From Ahaetulla prasina (Eukaryota > Chordata > Lepidosauria > Squamata > Colubridae): a stretch of 64,000 nucleotides of DNA. The stretch is from NCBI RefSeq assembly GCF_028640845.1, contig NC_080539.1:304454016-304518015 (forward strand), written 5' to 3'. Shown here piece by piece: positions 21,298 to 32,720 of this stretch. Positions within the stretch are counted from its first letter, which is position 1. Each line of letters starts with the position of its first letter. The translations under genes were made by a program, and so were the position numbers. The notes beneath the pieces were generated by a model, which had not been told where the DNA came from, searched no databases, and was given only the letters and a program-made list of their open reading frames with translations.

Positions 21298-22797
21298 TAT
21301 TTATTTATTTATTTATTTTATTTGATTTTTATACCGCCCTTCTCCCGAAGGACTCAGGGCGGTGTACAGGCATAATAAAACCGACAATACAATATACAAG
21401 TTTAAAATACGATTTAAAAAACTTATTTTAAATTAGCCCAATGATTAAAATTTACCATACTAAGAAAACCCCGTTTAAAATTAATAAATTTAAACATTAA
21501 AATCCCAATTTAAGCCAGCCCTGCGGATAAAAGATGAGTCTTGAGTTCGCGACGAAATGTCCAAGGTCGGTATTTGGCGAAACCCGGGGGGAAGTTCGTT
21601 CCAGAGTGTGGGAGCCCCCACAGAGAAGGCCCTTCCCCTGGGGGCCGCCAGCCGACATTGTTTGGCGGACGGCACCCTGAGAAGTCCCTCTCTATGGGAG
21701 CGTACGGGTCGGTGGGAGGCGTGTGGTAACAGCAGGCGGTCCCGTAAGTACCCAGGTCCTAAGCCATGGAGCGATTTAAAGGTCATAACCAACACCTTAA
21801 AGTGCACCCGAAAGGCCACAGGCAGCCAGTGCAGTCTGCGCAGGAGCGGTGTTACATGGGAGCTACGCGTAGCTCCCTCTATAACCCGCGCAGCTGCATT
21901 CTGACTAACTGAAGCCTCCGAGCGCACTTCAAGGGAGCCCCATGTAGAGAGCATTACAGTAATCCAAGCGAGAGGTAACGAGCGCATGAGTGACTGTGCA
22001 TAAGGCATCCCGATCAAGGAAGGCGCAACTGCGAACCAGGCGAACCTGGTGGAAGGCCCTCCTGGAGACGCCCGTCAATTGGTCTCCAAACGACAGCCGA
22101 TCATCCAGGAGGACACCCAAGTTGCGCACCCTATCCTTTGGGGCCAGTAACTCGCCTCCAACAGCCAGCCGCGGCTGCAGCTGACTGAATCGGGGTGCCG
22201 GCATCCACAGCCACTCCGTCTTGGAGGGGTTAAGCTTGGGGCTGGTTCTCCCCCTCCAGGCCCCGTCGGCTTCCAAACACCGGGACAGCACTTGACAACT
22301 TCATTGGGGTGGTCTGGGGTGGAAAAGTACAGCTGAGTGTCGTCAGCGTACTGCTGGTATCTCACCCCAAACCACTGATGATCTCACCCAACGGCTTCAT
22401 GTAGATGTTGAACAGCCGGGCGAGAGAATCGACCCCTGTGGGACCCCACAAGTGAGGCCCCTCGCGGTCGACCTCTGCCCCCCTGTCAACACCGTCTGCG
22501 GCCGGTCAGAGAGATAGGAGGAGAACCACCGATATACGGTGCCTCCCACTCCCAATCCCCCCAACCGGCGCAGCAGGATACCATGATCGATGGTATCGAA
22601 CGCCGCTGAGAGGTCTAATAGGACCAGGGCAGAGGAATATCCCCTGTCCCTGGCCCTCCAGAGATCATCCACCAATGCGACCAAAGCTGTCTCCGTGCTG
22701 TATCCGGGTCGGAAGCCGGACTGGAACGGGTCTAGATAGACATCTTCATCCAGGTGTTGGGGCAGCTGTCGCTGCCATTCATACTTAGCCAGCTGAT
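21298..22797 (-). mobile_element. L2-type LINE, 5'-truncated, decayed RT
   Basis: The minus strand carries RT motifs: FQSGFRPGYSTETALVALVD, LLDLSAAFDTIDH (catalytic Asp block), GVPQGSILSP and, in another frame, QYADDTQLYF (catalytic YADD). Next come the L2 thumb/C-terminal pieces LRRLHWLPVAFRVHFKVLVM and PTLWNELPPGF. Frameshifts separate the pieces, so it is inactive. The 3' end has the conserved stem CCGCCCTGAGTCC/GGGCGG and an (ATAA)n tail at 21298-21320. Confidence 0.9.
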
Positions 22798-22891
22798 TTG
22801 TATACATATATTACTTTAATGCTATACTCACAAGACATCAACAACCACTTAATGAAGCAATCACACATTATTCATTCCAAAAATGGATGGA

Positions 22892-22925
22892 TGGACACAC
22901 ACACACACACACAGACACACACACA
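22892..22925. repeat. (CA)n microsatellite
   Basis: About 15 CA units with one GA interruption, 95 bp beyond the truncated L2 border. Confidence 0.95.
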
Positions 22926-23200
22926 AATGCAAACATATAGTATACTCCGGAAGACTGAAATAGCAATATTCCAAGGTAGCTTTCATAGATGAACCTTATC
23001 TTAGTTACTGATATAAGCAAAAAACCTTGCATTGACAAGACAAAGTATAAAATGAATAAAATGCAAGGCACCCAGATTTGGGCCATCTCAAAATCGTCTA
23101 AACAAATAAATATTCTGCATGCAACGGACTGCTCTTTTCCACTTCATCTGGAAGTCAAAGATTAAGCCATGTGATCTATCCTGAGCTCAGACAGTCTTAC

Positions 23201-23347
23201 GTTGCTCAGGATGTTTCGATGTAAGGAGGCTCCATGGATGTTTGAGCTCTCAGTGTTCCACAGGCGGATGGTGTTATCTGAGGAGCAAGTGATAAAGGTG
23301 TTTGGGGGCAAGCAAGACTGATTGCTATCCTTCACCTCAGGATATAC
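23201..23347 (-). CDS. MAPKBP1: MAPKBP1 internal exon H
   Basis: 147 nt (49 codons, phase 0), acceptor CCTCTTAG and donor GTAAGACT. It encodes [20 protein letters not shown] followed by [20 protein letters not shown] and SLHRNILSN. The blade motif [11 protein letters not shown] is the classic WD40 C-terminal strand. Confidence 0.97.
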
Positions 23348-24464
23348 CTAAGAGGGAAAGAAATTGTAACAGAATTAGAAACATACTCTATATTCTCCAA
23401 AACTGGGGACAGTGGTGGTTTTAACTGTCAAAGAAGGACTAAACCCAAGAGAAAAAAACAGGCCTCCTTTCTGCTTGTTCACAGGTATGAGAGAGAGGTA
23501 AAACTCCTCACTCTTTCAATTTCTATGAAAATATTCTGCTCTCCCAAATTATCAAGGTACACAAACGCCATTTTGTTAATCTTTGAAGCTGGTTTTACCA
23601 AGACTGTTTATAGTATCAGATTCAAGCTTCACAGAACAATGTGATTGGGATACTGTGGCAATTGGACCTTTCTATAGGAATTTGCCAATAAGGATCACAA
23701 AGATTCTTTTCTGATGCAAATGAAACCACCATATATTTCATTATCCTCTGAGCATTCTTACACATCTAGGCCAGCAGGGAGCAGCACTTGGCTTCTGCCA
23801 TAATTGTAATAACAAGAAGGAAGGTGCAAACTAAACCTTTATTCTAATTCCAGAGAGGATTAATCAAGACAATATGGAAAGATACTCAGGACATGCATGC
23901 AGTAAAATACCTTAATTTTAACTGGATTTTGGAAGAACACTAAGCAAATGATTTACACCAAGAACAGGGACAATAACACAAGGTTTGAATATATTTTTGT
24001 AATGGGAAACCAACAGAATGTATCTATCCTGCAGCCACACAGACCGTTACTGGAGACAAGCAGTCAGAAAAATCTCAATTTTTTATTACCCGGATCTAGG
24101 TTTTCATTTAAAACAGTTGTTTTCTATTATTGTCTGAAGGCTGATCTACATTCTAGCAGATACACAAGTTCAGTTATGTGGCTAAAGAAATATAGATTTC
24201 CTCCTTTTCTTTTCCCTTCCATTAATTCTAAATGATTAATCATTAGTGTGCATGAAAAATATAACCTAAATAAAAAACTAAAAAACAAAAAAAGCAGAGA
24301 TACTGTATCTAGTTATAAGAAAAAAAGAAAAACCACACTGGAATTCTTGCTATAATAGGGAGTGCCTTCTTAATTCTGAAACACATTAATTTTGTAGGAA
24401 ATCAAAAATGATACTATTGGTGACCCGCATTGCATCTGTATCAATATTTGTGACTTAACCTTAC
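23348..24464. other. Intron between exons G and H
   Basis: 1.1 kb, no recognised repeat or ORF with homology. Confidence 0.7.
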
Positions 24465-24654
24465 CTCAATGTTCCAGACACAGGAGGAGTGGTATAATGC
24501 AGAATAAACCTTGCCCACTTTCTTGGGATCTTTGACATCCCACACATACAAGCTGTGATCATTGTAAACACAAGACAGCCACTGGTTATTCGGATCAAAG
24601 GTTAAGGCAATGGTGTCTGGATACTTGGCATCAGTTGCATTAGAGAACAGCCGA
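24465..24654 (-). CDS. MAPKBP1: MAPKBP1 internal exon G
   Basis: 190 nt: one base completing the split Ser, then 63 codons. Acceptor TTTGCAG, donor GTAAGGTT. It encodes [20 protein letters not shown] through SSCVWNIE, with the blade [17 protein letters not shown] near the junction of the two propellers. The preceding intron (24655-29849) holds an old L2, a LINE with a Sauria SINE inside, and two MITEs. Confidence 0.97.
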
Positions 24655-25169
24655 CTGCAAAAAGATAATACAATGGATAATTTTTAAATAGTCAATATAT
24701 GAAGGTACAAAAGACAGCAGGTTTGCTAAAAGGGGACAAACACAGAAATTTGCTTCTTCTACTAGTATTTTTACGGTTACATATTTGCATGCTGTTACTC
24801 ATTTCTGGTATTCCAACTGCTACACATACATCATGCCATTGTAATTGTGTAACAAGCCTGTAACTTCAGTCAGCATTGTTATCCTCGTATTTCAAATGGA
24901 CTGTGACTGTGTGGTGGCTTATGGCCATATGAATGCATGACTTAGCTGCCCCTAAAACCAGCAGATCTAATCTCTTTCCTTCAGTCAGACAAGAATAGCT
25001 TAAATTGTAATCAGATCTCAGACTGAACAGATTTGGTTTCATACAGCATTATCCTATCCTATTGCAATAATATTGGGGCTTTACTCCTTACTACTGTTGA
25101 GTTTCAGACCAGATGTAATCCTGAGATGGCACTGACTGCACTTATAAATGACCTTTGGAAGGGTCAGGA

Positions 25170-25650
25170 TAGGAATGGTCATCCATCCTAGTCCTCTCAA
25201 CAGCTTTCAGGACCATCAATCATAGTATCCGTTGGGACCAGCTTTGGAGGGAGAGTGAGGAACAGTGTTGCAGTGTTTCTCCTCCTTTCTCTGAGGTCGG
25301 TTCTGGTTGATGTTAGTAGGGGAGAGATATTCGCACCTGGAACCCTGTTCTACAAAGTTCCTCAGAGCTCTACATTCTCTTCCTGTTTAATAGCTACATT
25401 AAACAGTTGGGTGAGGTATTCCATCAGTGCAGGATTAAATATCTTAAGTATACCAATAATGCTCAATTGTACAAACGCACACAGCCACACATAGATCAAC
25501 CCACATTCACCAGGCTGACTTCACTTCAACTCTCTTTCCCATTGTCTGGAGGCTGTGAGGCCAAGAAAGTTGTGAGAAAAAAGGCTTTGGCTTAACCCAA
25601 GCAAGACTGAGCAACTGTGGGTTATAGGGCCACAGAGATCTATGGTACTG
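25170..25650 (+). mobile_element. Old degenerate L2-type LINE fragment
   Basis: Broken translation resembles L2 RT: an FRTINHSI-like Asp-block relic, a LHSLPV relic, and a GIPSVQD/QCSIVQ relic of the (K)YHQYADDTQL region. There is no continuous frame. Much older than the copies at 21.3 and 37 kb. Confidence 0.55.
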
Positions 25651-26029
25651 CCCTATTTAGTTCTAGACAGTTCACAGTTTCCCCAAAGAAAACTGATGTG
25701 CAGTGTGGGTTTTTTTATTTTGCATTCCCACCTTCTGCTTGAAGAGTAGATGGTAGTCATAAGGATGGGATCCTTTCCCTATCTCTTCTGTGAACCTTGT
25801 CAGATACTGTTGGTCCCCCAGACAAAATTGTAGTTCCATTCTCACAATTCATCTCATTCTTTTTTTAAAAAATAGGCTTGAATAATAATAGTACTGTACT
25901 GAGAGTCAAGTATTTAATAAAACTGTGAGCTCTTAGACAATCTTGGCACAAAGAATGCATTGCATGAATTGGTTATCATGACAACGGTGCATTTCAATGT
26001 CTTTTAACTCCAGGGGAAAATATGACTTA

Positions 26030-27010
26030 GAATATGACTTAGAATAACTTTATTGTCACTTTGAATGTACACTAATCGGCATACATTAAAATGAAATTTG
26101 GTTGAATACAGCTCTCAAAGGATCACCACCTCTAATATACACTACATAAACATGACTAAATAAATAAATAAATACACAATTATGCATATAGCCACATGTA
26201 TTATATGAAATAGAGAAATAACACAGTCTAGTTCAGATATATTCAAGGGACGCGGTGGCTCAGGGGCTAGGACATTGAGTTTGTCGATCGAAAGGTCGGC
26301 AGCTCAGAAGTTCGAATCCCTAGTGCTGCCATGTAACGGGATGAGCTCCCATTACTTGTCCCAGCTTCTGCCAACCTAGCAGTTTTGAAAGCACATAAAA
26401 ATGCAAGTAGAAAAAATACATGGCACGAACCTATGGTGGGAAGGTAACAGCGTTCCGTGCGCCTTTGGGGTTGAGTCATGCTGGCCACATGACCACGGCG
26501 CTGGCTCTTTGGCTTTGAAACAGAGATAAGCGCCGCCCCCTAGAGTCGGCAACAACTAGCACATATGTGCGAGGGGAACCTTTACCTTTATCTTTAGTTC
26601 TGATATATACATGTACATGGTGAGAAAAACGAATCTTGCGAGTTTACCAGATGGATGGCATACGGAACAAAGCTGTTACAGAATCTGGTAATCCTGCTAG
26701 AAATACTTTGAAACCTCCCCTCAGTGGGGAGCAACAGAAACAGACCGTAAAGTGGACGTAAAGTGGACGTATGGGGTCTTTAACAATGCTTTGAGCTCCA
26801 AGCACATAGTGCTTATAAGCAGTAACCTGAAAAACAGGAAGAGAGCTTCCTATAATCTTCTCAGCTTTTCTTTACCTCTCTCTGTATGGACTTTCTATCT
26901 GAGGCACTGCTGCCACCAAACCAAACAGTGATGCAGTTTGTTAAAATGCTCTCAATTGCACCTCTGTAAAAAGTGGCCAGGACAGAAGGAGAAACATGTG
27001 CTCTCCACAT
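26030..27010 (-). mobile_element. LINE (CR1/Rex-type) split by a Sauria SINE
   Basis: Minus strand of 26609-27010 encodes RT C-terminal relics (FYRGAIESILTNCI..WFGGSS), and 26030-26226 is the 3' UTR, with the CATTTTAATGTATGCCGATT word and TTCTAAGTC repeated tail. The SINE at 26247-26597 separates the halves. Confidence 0.65.
26247..26597 (+). mobile_element. Sauria SINE, full length
   Basis: Begins GGGACGCGGTGGCTCAGGGG (A box), B-box region AGTTCGAATCCC, then CGTTCCGTGCGCCTTTGGGG, CACATGACCACGGCGCTGGC and a CCTTTACCTTTA tail, as in Sauria SINEs with their Bov-B-like tail. Near-identical flanks (TAGTTCAGATATAT, about 26229; TAGTTCTGATATAT, about 26595) are the duplication. Confidence 0.9.
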
Positions 27011-27931
27011 CTGACGCAGGAAATATGCATACACCTATACATTTTGATCAGTCTCTAAACCCCATAAATTAGAACCAAGTGCTTTTGGGTGTTTGGCAAC
27101 GAATTACAAGCCTGAAATTGTCAGATCTTATATATTTTAAACAGGTTTTAAAAATATATGTTTTCTTAATCCAATAACAGAAGGTTTTTTTTTAAGAGTA
27201 TGAAATGACTCTAAGCTCCATGAGCAATTCCACATATTCAAATCCTTCCAATTTTAAGATGCAGCTCTCATTAATTGTTCGTTCTGTCTGTCATAAAAAT
27301 CTGGCCATGCAAGGCAAAACTGCAGTCCAAAGGGAGCTTACTATAAATGAGCTAAGGAACAACAGTGTGCACGTGCATAACTTTCCAAGTTTACAGCTTC
27401 TAAAACTAAACTGGCAGATCGTATTTTAAACTACACAGTACCTTGGCCTTTCCAAGTCACTAAAAAAAATCCAAGGCCAGGAGTCAATGTATTGAAAGCT
27501 CATGAGGATGTTCCAAGAGCACAACCAGATGCTTTGTACATTTTTACTTATTTCTATTTCTCTCTGTTAGTTTACCATAGCAGTGAATGCTAAAACTCTG
27601 CCAGTAACTGTTGCTAAAAGCTTACAAAGCATTAACAGATCTTGTGGGCAGAGAGATGGAAAGGCAAAAACAAGCTGGTTGAGATATGTGAAGGTTGCCC
27701 TTATATCAAAACATTTTTTTCTCAGAAAGATATGCATTTAATTAAAACACATGCAGATAGCCACTAAGTCAGCTTTATATATGTGCCTCTGTATTATCAA
27801 ATATCAGTCTAGTTTTTCTCAGAGAAGATGTTGTGAATATGCAGGCTGCTGGCTCAAAACATTCTTAGACCTCACCTTGCTGACTCTGATATGCTCAGTC
27901 TACATCTTCTTGACTGAGTGATATTCTATGT
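27011..27931. other. Intronic sequence, nothing recognised
   Basis: AT-rich, without exon-like or repeat-like signals that I can support. Confidence 0.6.
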
Positions 27932-28605
27932 CCATGATGGCGAACCTACGGCACGTGTGCCATATCTGCAGGCACGTGAGCGGAGCCATATCTGCAGGCA
28001 CATGAGCCATTGCCTTAGCTCAGCTCAAGTTCAGCTCCAGCATGCATGCATGCGCTGGCCAGCTGATTTTCAGCTGGCCCCATCGACACCACCCCATGCC
28101 ACTCCTCCCTTCCCAGGAGTCTCCACGCACCCCATTTTGGATGTCAGGTAAGTATAGGGTTTGCATGGAGGCTCTGGAGGGTGTTTTCGACCTCCAGGGG
28201 GGTGAGGGAGGCCGTTTTTGCCCTCCTCAGGCTCCAAGAAAGCCTCTGGAGCCTGGGGAGGGTGAAAAACGGGCCTACCGGGCCCACCGGAAATCGGGAA
28301 ATGGGCCATTTCCAGCCTCTGGGGAAAGCCTCTGGAGCCTGGGGAAGACAAAAAACAGGCCTACCATAAGTCTGGAAAAGGCCATTTCCGGCCTCCAGAG
28401 GCTTCAGGGAGGCCTGCTAAGCCAAAAACGGGGCGCAGGGAGATCGTGCATGCATGTGCGGGAGAGCGCAGGGGGGGTCACACATGCATGCACGGGGGGC
28501 AGGGTGTGGGGAGCATTGAATTATGGGTGTGGGTATGCGTGTGCGCGACCCCCCTGCACTCCCCCTGTTTTTCGCACACGATGGCAAAAAGGTTAGCCAT
28601 CACTG
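27932..28605. mobile_element. hAT-type element, 674 bp
   Basis: Ends CCATGATGGCGAACCTA and AAAAAGGTTAGCCATCACTG. Flanks TTCTATGT and CTCTCTGT match at 6 of 8. GC-rich interior with repeated AAAGCCTCTGGAGCCTGGGG-type units. The 184-codon ORF is read-through of these units. Relatives at 49193-49557 and 49952-50293. Confidence 0.8.
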
Positions 28606-28721
28606 CTCTCTGTCACATATACAAAAGGAATTACCTCAGCCTCTCCCCCAGATAAAGAAAGAGAAGGGTCTTCTCTGGCAGATCTTAATTTCTGGGGACT
28701 AGAATTATACCAAGATGACTA

Positions 28722-29091
28722 CAAGTAGTCCTCAACTTACAACCACAATTGAGCCCAAAATTTATGTTGTTAAGCGAGACAGTTGTTAAGTGAGTTTTGC
28801 CCCATTTTATAACTTTTCTCGCCACAGTTCTTAAGTGAATCACGACAATTGTTTAATTAGTAACCCAGTTCCTGGCTTCCTCATTGACTTTGCTTGTCAG
28901 AAGATCACAAAAGGTGATCACATGACCGTCACAGATATGAGTCAACTGCCAAGTATCTGAATTTTGATCATATGACCATAGGGATGCTGCAAGAGTTGTA
29001 AGGGTGAAAAATGGTTATAAGTCACCTTTTTCAGTGCCATTGTAACCTTTAATGGTCACTAAATGAACTGTTGTAAGTTGAGAACTACCTG
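28722..29091. mobile_element. Tigger-like MITE
   Basis: Ends CAAGTAGTCCTCAACTTACA and GTAAGTTGAGAACTACCTG, flanked by TA (28720-28721; 29092-29093). 370 bp, no ORF. Confidence 0.85.
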
Positions 29092-29647
29092 TATTTCAAG
29101 ATATTCTTGAGATGGGATGAAACCTGGCCAGTCAGTTACCCCAAAGATTTCACCATATCTAATGCCAGCTGTATTACATGAAGCACCGGCAACACCAGAA
29201 TAAGCACTACCCATGTCCTCACCAGGAGACAGACAAGCCTCCAGAGATATAGTGCGGAGAAGGGGACACCTCAGAAGGGACCATTTGAAAGTAAGGGTGA
29301 ATCCCATATAGAAAATCATTCTACCACTTTGTCTTAGAATTTGGATGAGGAAGGAAAGAATAAACAATAAATATTACAAAAAAAAGTGCAAAACAGCAAA
29401 AGGAACTAGAGTGAAGAGTTACAATATATTTCTAAATCAGAAAATTACAAAGCTATTTACACGTTTTAATGCATGGCACTATTTTGCATCTTGGCAGACT
29501 GTTGACATATTTATCCCAGAACCATTTCTGCCAGCCTTCTCAAACATGATGCCATGCACTGACTGGGGATGATAGAAGTTGCAGCTTACTACAAGTAAAA
29601 ATACCCCTTTCATAAGTAAAGTTTTCCCCTCTTGCTCTCTGAACAAT

Positions 29648-29648
29648 T

Positions 29649-29715
<67 letters not shown>

Positions 29716-29719
29716 TTTT
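29648..29719. repeat. (TTTA)n microsatellite
   Basis: About 18 TTTA units, 130 bp from the exon F donor. It creates false FIYL-repeat ORFs. Confidence 0.95.
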
Positions 29720-29849
29720 GTAAAATGTATTGGCCTCCCTTCTTACCTCAAAGTAAATCTGAGTGGCTTACAAATGTACTTGCAAATGCAAGATGGAGAG
29801 CAAAGCTAAATTCTGACAGCAGTTGCTTCTGGATCTTTACTTTTCTTAC

Positions 29850-30010
29850 CTGGCTTCTGTAATGCTGGAGATATCCGTCCCTAGGAAGTGAGGTTTAGGG
29901 AGCGTGGTCACAAAATGAAGATTTGAAGGATTAAAAATTCGAACAGTACCATCAGCACAGCCACAGAAGATGTAATCGTGGTTCACGGAGATGCAGTTTG
30001 CCACAGTAGT
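29850..30010 (-). CDS. MAPKBP1: MAPKBP1 internal exon F
   Basis: 161 nt (53 codons plus AG), acceptor TCCCCAG and donor GTAAGAAA. It begins [20 protein letters not shown] and encodes a WD40 blade ending [19 protein letters not shown], then TDISSITEA. The final Ser codon is split with the next exon. A (TTTA)n microsatellite lies about 130 bp beyond the donor. Confidence 0.97.
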
Positions 30011-30212
30011 CTGGGGACATAAGATATAAGCATGAGCCACTAAAACATGAAAGAAAATAGTAGTCAAGAAAGAAGGGGAAAAAATGAAGCAAGATGAGAT
30101 GGAATCACTAAACATAAGAGAGGAAAACTAAATTGGAAGTATTCTTCCATTAACTACCGGTACAGAATTGTTTCTGTAGGAGAACAATTATTATAACTCC
30201 TGTTTTCAATAA

Positions 30213-30282
30213 TTAGACTTGTGTGTCTCAACTTTGGCAACTTTAAGATGTGTGGACTTCAACTCGCAGAATTCCACAGGTA
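30213..30282. mobile_element. Half of palindromic hAT-type MITE
   Basis: GTCTCAACTTTGGCAACTTT ... GTGGACTTCAACTCGCAGAA is one arm of the family at 39566-39700; the second arm is missing. Confidence 0.65.
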
Positions 30283-31476
30283 AAATAGACAACTTGTGCT
30301 ACTAGTTATCTATCCAAAACTGTATCAGCACTACATCAGACACCTCATAGAAACTCAGCAATTTGATCAATGGACACTGAGCATGCTCAGTGAGGAAAAA
30401 ATAATGACTAGAAAAAAAGATTTGAAATGAAAGATTGAGCATGGCCGAATGACCAGGACAACAGCATTCAACAACAATAACACTAGCACACAGGGGATTT
30501 GGATACTTCACTGACAAAGATTTTCCTTGCATTAGGAATGGGAACTAACACTGTGTAAAGCAACACAATAAACAGACATAATTCCTGAGGAAGACTCAAT
30601 CTCATTCCAGTCTTTAAATTCTACTGCAGTGAGCACAATTGCAAAGAGAAAAAAAAAGAAGACAACAAATGGGAGGGATGCTAAGGCAATGGTGTGTCGA
30701 ATACAAGAGACATTAGAACTTACTGTGAAGCTGTCTGTGTTCTAAGTAACAGAGAAAAGGGTGTTTTCAGTGCCAAAAGGAAAAGAAGGAAAAGAGAGAA
30801 AGAGAGAGCATTCAGTTTGAAATGTAAGCAAGGGTTTAGGAGGTGGGTTCCTTTATAAAAAAAAAAGAAGAAGAAGAAGGAAAGCCCTAAATCTTTGCAT
30901 TTAGCATTCCATGAGGAGGAAAAGATTTTCACAATGTCTTTCAACAATAACACATCATTCAGGATCTATAGAGACTGGGAAATCGAGACACAGATCTAAG
31001 GAAATACTTAGGTCCAGGGAAAAATCAATTTACATGAAAGTTCTTCCACACAGGTGGACTTCAACCAATCACTCTTTTTCTATCTTGATTACACAACTGA
31101 AGCAGAGTACTAGTGCATGGCTGTATGGATACAAGCACAACCAAACAGATCTAAAATAGCTTGTGCTTATATTAGGGATGGGCTGTAAAATAGATTGTTT
31201 GCTAATGAAGTAGGTACCTTCTGATGCCATGTTCACCAGGAGTTTAGAGACTGTTTTTGGCTTGAGTGCAAGATTTACAAAACTACAGGAAGTGACAGTT
31301 AAAATATATCAAACAGAGACTAAGAATGCAATTTAAAAGCACATGGATAAAAAAGGTGGTGAACTTTTCTAGAGAACACCCACCTCTCCTCAGTGATTTC
31401 TCCTAATGAAATACACTTCTAATACCCAAAACTAGTTAGGGGCAAACACTTGGAGAGAAGGATTGCCAGTCTTATA
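30283..31476. other. Intronic sequence, nothing recognised
   Basis: Contains short A and GA runs only. Confidence 0.6.
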
Positions 31477-31868
31477 TAGGTAGTCCTCAACTTACGACCA
31501 CAATTGAGCCCAAAATTTATGTTGCTTAGTGAGACATTTAGGTGAATTTTGCCCCATTTTATGACCTTTCTTGCCACAATTGTTAAGTGAATCATTGCAG
31601 CTGTTAAGTTAGTAAGCACGGTTACTAAGTGAATCTGGCTTCCCCATTGACTTTGCCTGTCAGAAAGTGGTAAAAGGTGATCACATGACCTTGGGACACA
31701 GCAATGATGATAAGTATGAACCAGCTGCCAAGCATCTGAATTTTGTTCACACATTCATAGAAATGCTGCAATGATCGTAAGTGTGAAAAATGGTCATATC
31801 ACTTTTTTCAGCGATGTTGTAAGTTTGAATGATCACTAAATGAACTGTCGTAAATCAAGGACTATCTG
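31477..31868. mobile_element. Tigger-like MITE
   Basis: Left end TAGGTAGTCCTCAACTTACG, right end AAATCAAGGACTATCTG, TA on both sides. Internal words such as GTTAAGTGAATCATTGCAG match the 61-kb copy closely. Confidence 0.85.
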
Positions 31869-31879
31869 TACAGTACATT

Positions 31880-32070
31880 CAGATTAACAGAGTTGGAAGG
31901 GACCTTGTAGGTCAACTAGTCAACTCCCACCCACCCAAGCAGGAGATCCTACACCATTTCTGACAATTGGCATTCCAGTCTTTTCTTGAAAGCTTCCAGA
32001 GATGAAGCTCCCACAACTTCTGAAAGCAAGGTGTTCCATTGGTTGATCATTCTCATTATATGGCTCATAC
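31880..32070 (-). mobile_element. CR1 LINE 3' end
   Basis: Reverse CR1 tail: AACAGAGTTGGAAGGGACCT, then CAAGCAGGAGATCCTACACC and AGCTCCCACAACTTCTGAAA. It directly follows the Tigger-like MITE. Confidence 0.8.
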
Positions 32071-32247
32071 CTACCTACTTAATTTAGATCTCATTTTTTT
32101 TATACAGAAGGTGCCAGACATCGTCCCATCCAGGCATCCATTTCTGCGCCCTATGTTTTCAAAATCCTGCGCTAGGAAAGTTGGTAGAACTGAAAGATCT
32201 TCTCATTTCTAACATGAACAGATATCCAAGTACCACAGGCTACTTAC

Positions 32248-32430
32248 CCTCAATTCCACCCATTTGTCCAGTAGCCTCTTGTCATTGAATTCACACAGCA
32301 GACCAGAGGAAGTGATACAAAAAGTGCTGTCTGCTTTTTTACCCCTGCCGCATGCCACATCTGTAAAAAAATTGTTCCTCAGTTCTCCGAGCAAACCAGA
32401 ACGCCCAAGCAAGGGGACTGTGGCATTCAC
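32248..32430 (-). CDS. MAPKBP1: MAPKBP1 internal exon E
   Basis: 183 nt (61 codons, phase 0), acceptor CATGCCAG and donor GTAAGTAG. It encodes [20 protein letters not shown] through [10 protein letters not shown], including the conserved Cys/Gly-rich [16 protein letters not shown] segment between WD40 blades. The intron to exon D is only 152 bp, the shortest in the window. Confidence 0.97.
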
Positions 32431-32582
32431 CTGGCATGAAAGAACAGCATGTCAAGACGGTTTTGCTTTGGGAAACTGGAATGGTTTGATTAGCACTTTG
32501 CAGAAATACTCATAAATCTAACATAATTCTCTTGGTCATGAATATCTTCCCTTCTTTCAACAGCATCAACAACATCCTTTAC

Positions 32583-32720
32583 CTTAGAGGTTTTGCTATC
32601 AGCCAGGTACCAAAATTTGATGTGCCGGTTTCCAGCTGTAACAAAATAGCTGCAATCCTCAGAGAATGAAACTGCTGTCACTTTGCTTGAGACTTTATTG
32701 GCTGCCACAACAATGTTTTT
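32583..32720 (-). CDS. MAPKBP1: MAPKBP1 internal exon D
   Basis: 138 nt (46 codons, phase 0), acceptor CTTCCAG and donor GTAAAGG. It runs from [14 protein letters not shown] to [11 protein letters not shown] and encodes the WD40 blade with [22 protein letters not shown]. This stretch separates MAPKBP1 from WDR62, which as I recall it reads ALSFSEDSSYFVTVGNRHV at the same place. Confidence 0.97.

Noticed and set aside
22397..22807. 136-codon RT ORF as a functional reverse transcriptase
   Set aside because: The catalytic YADD lies in another frame, and the 5' end is truncated at 22797; an inactive L2.
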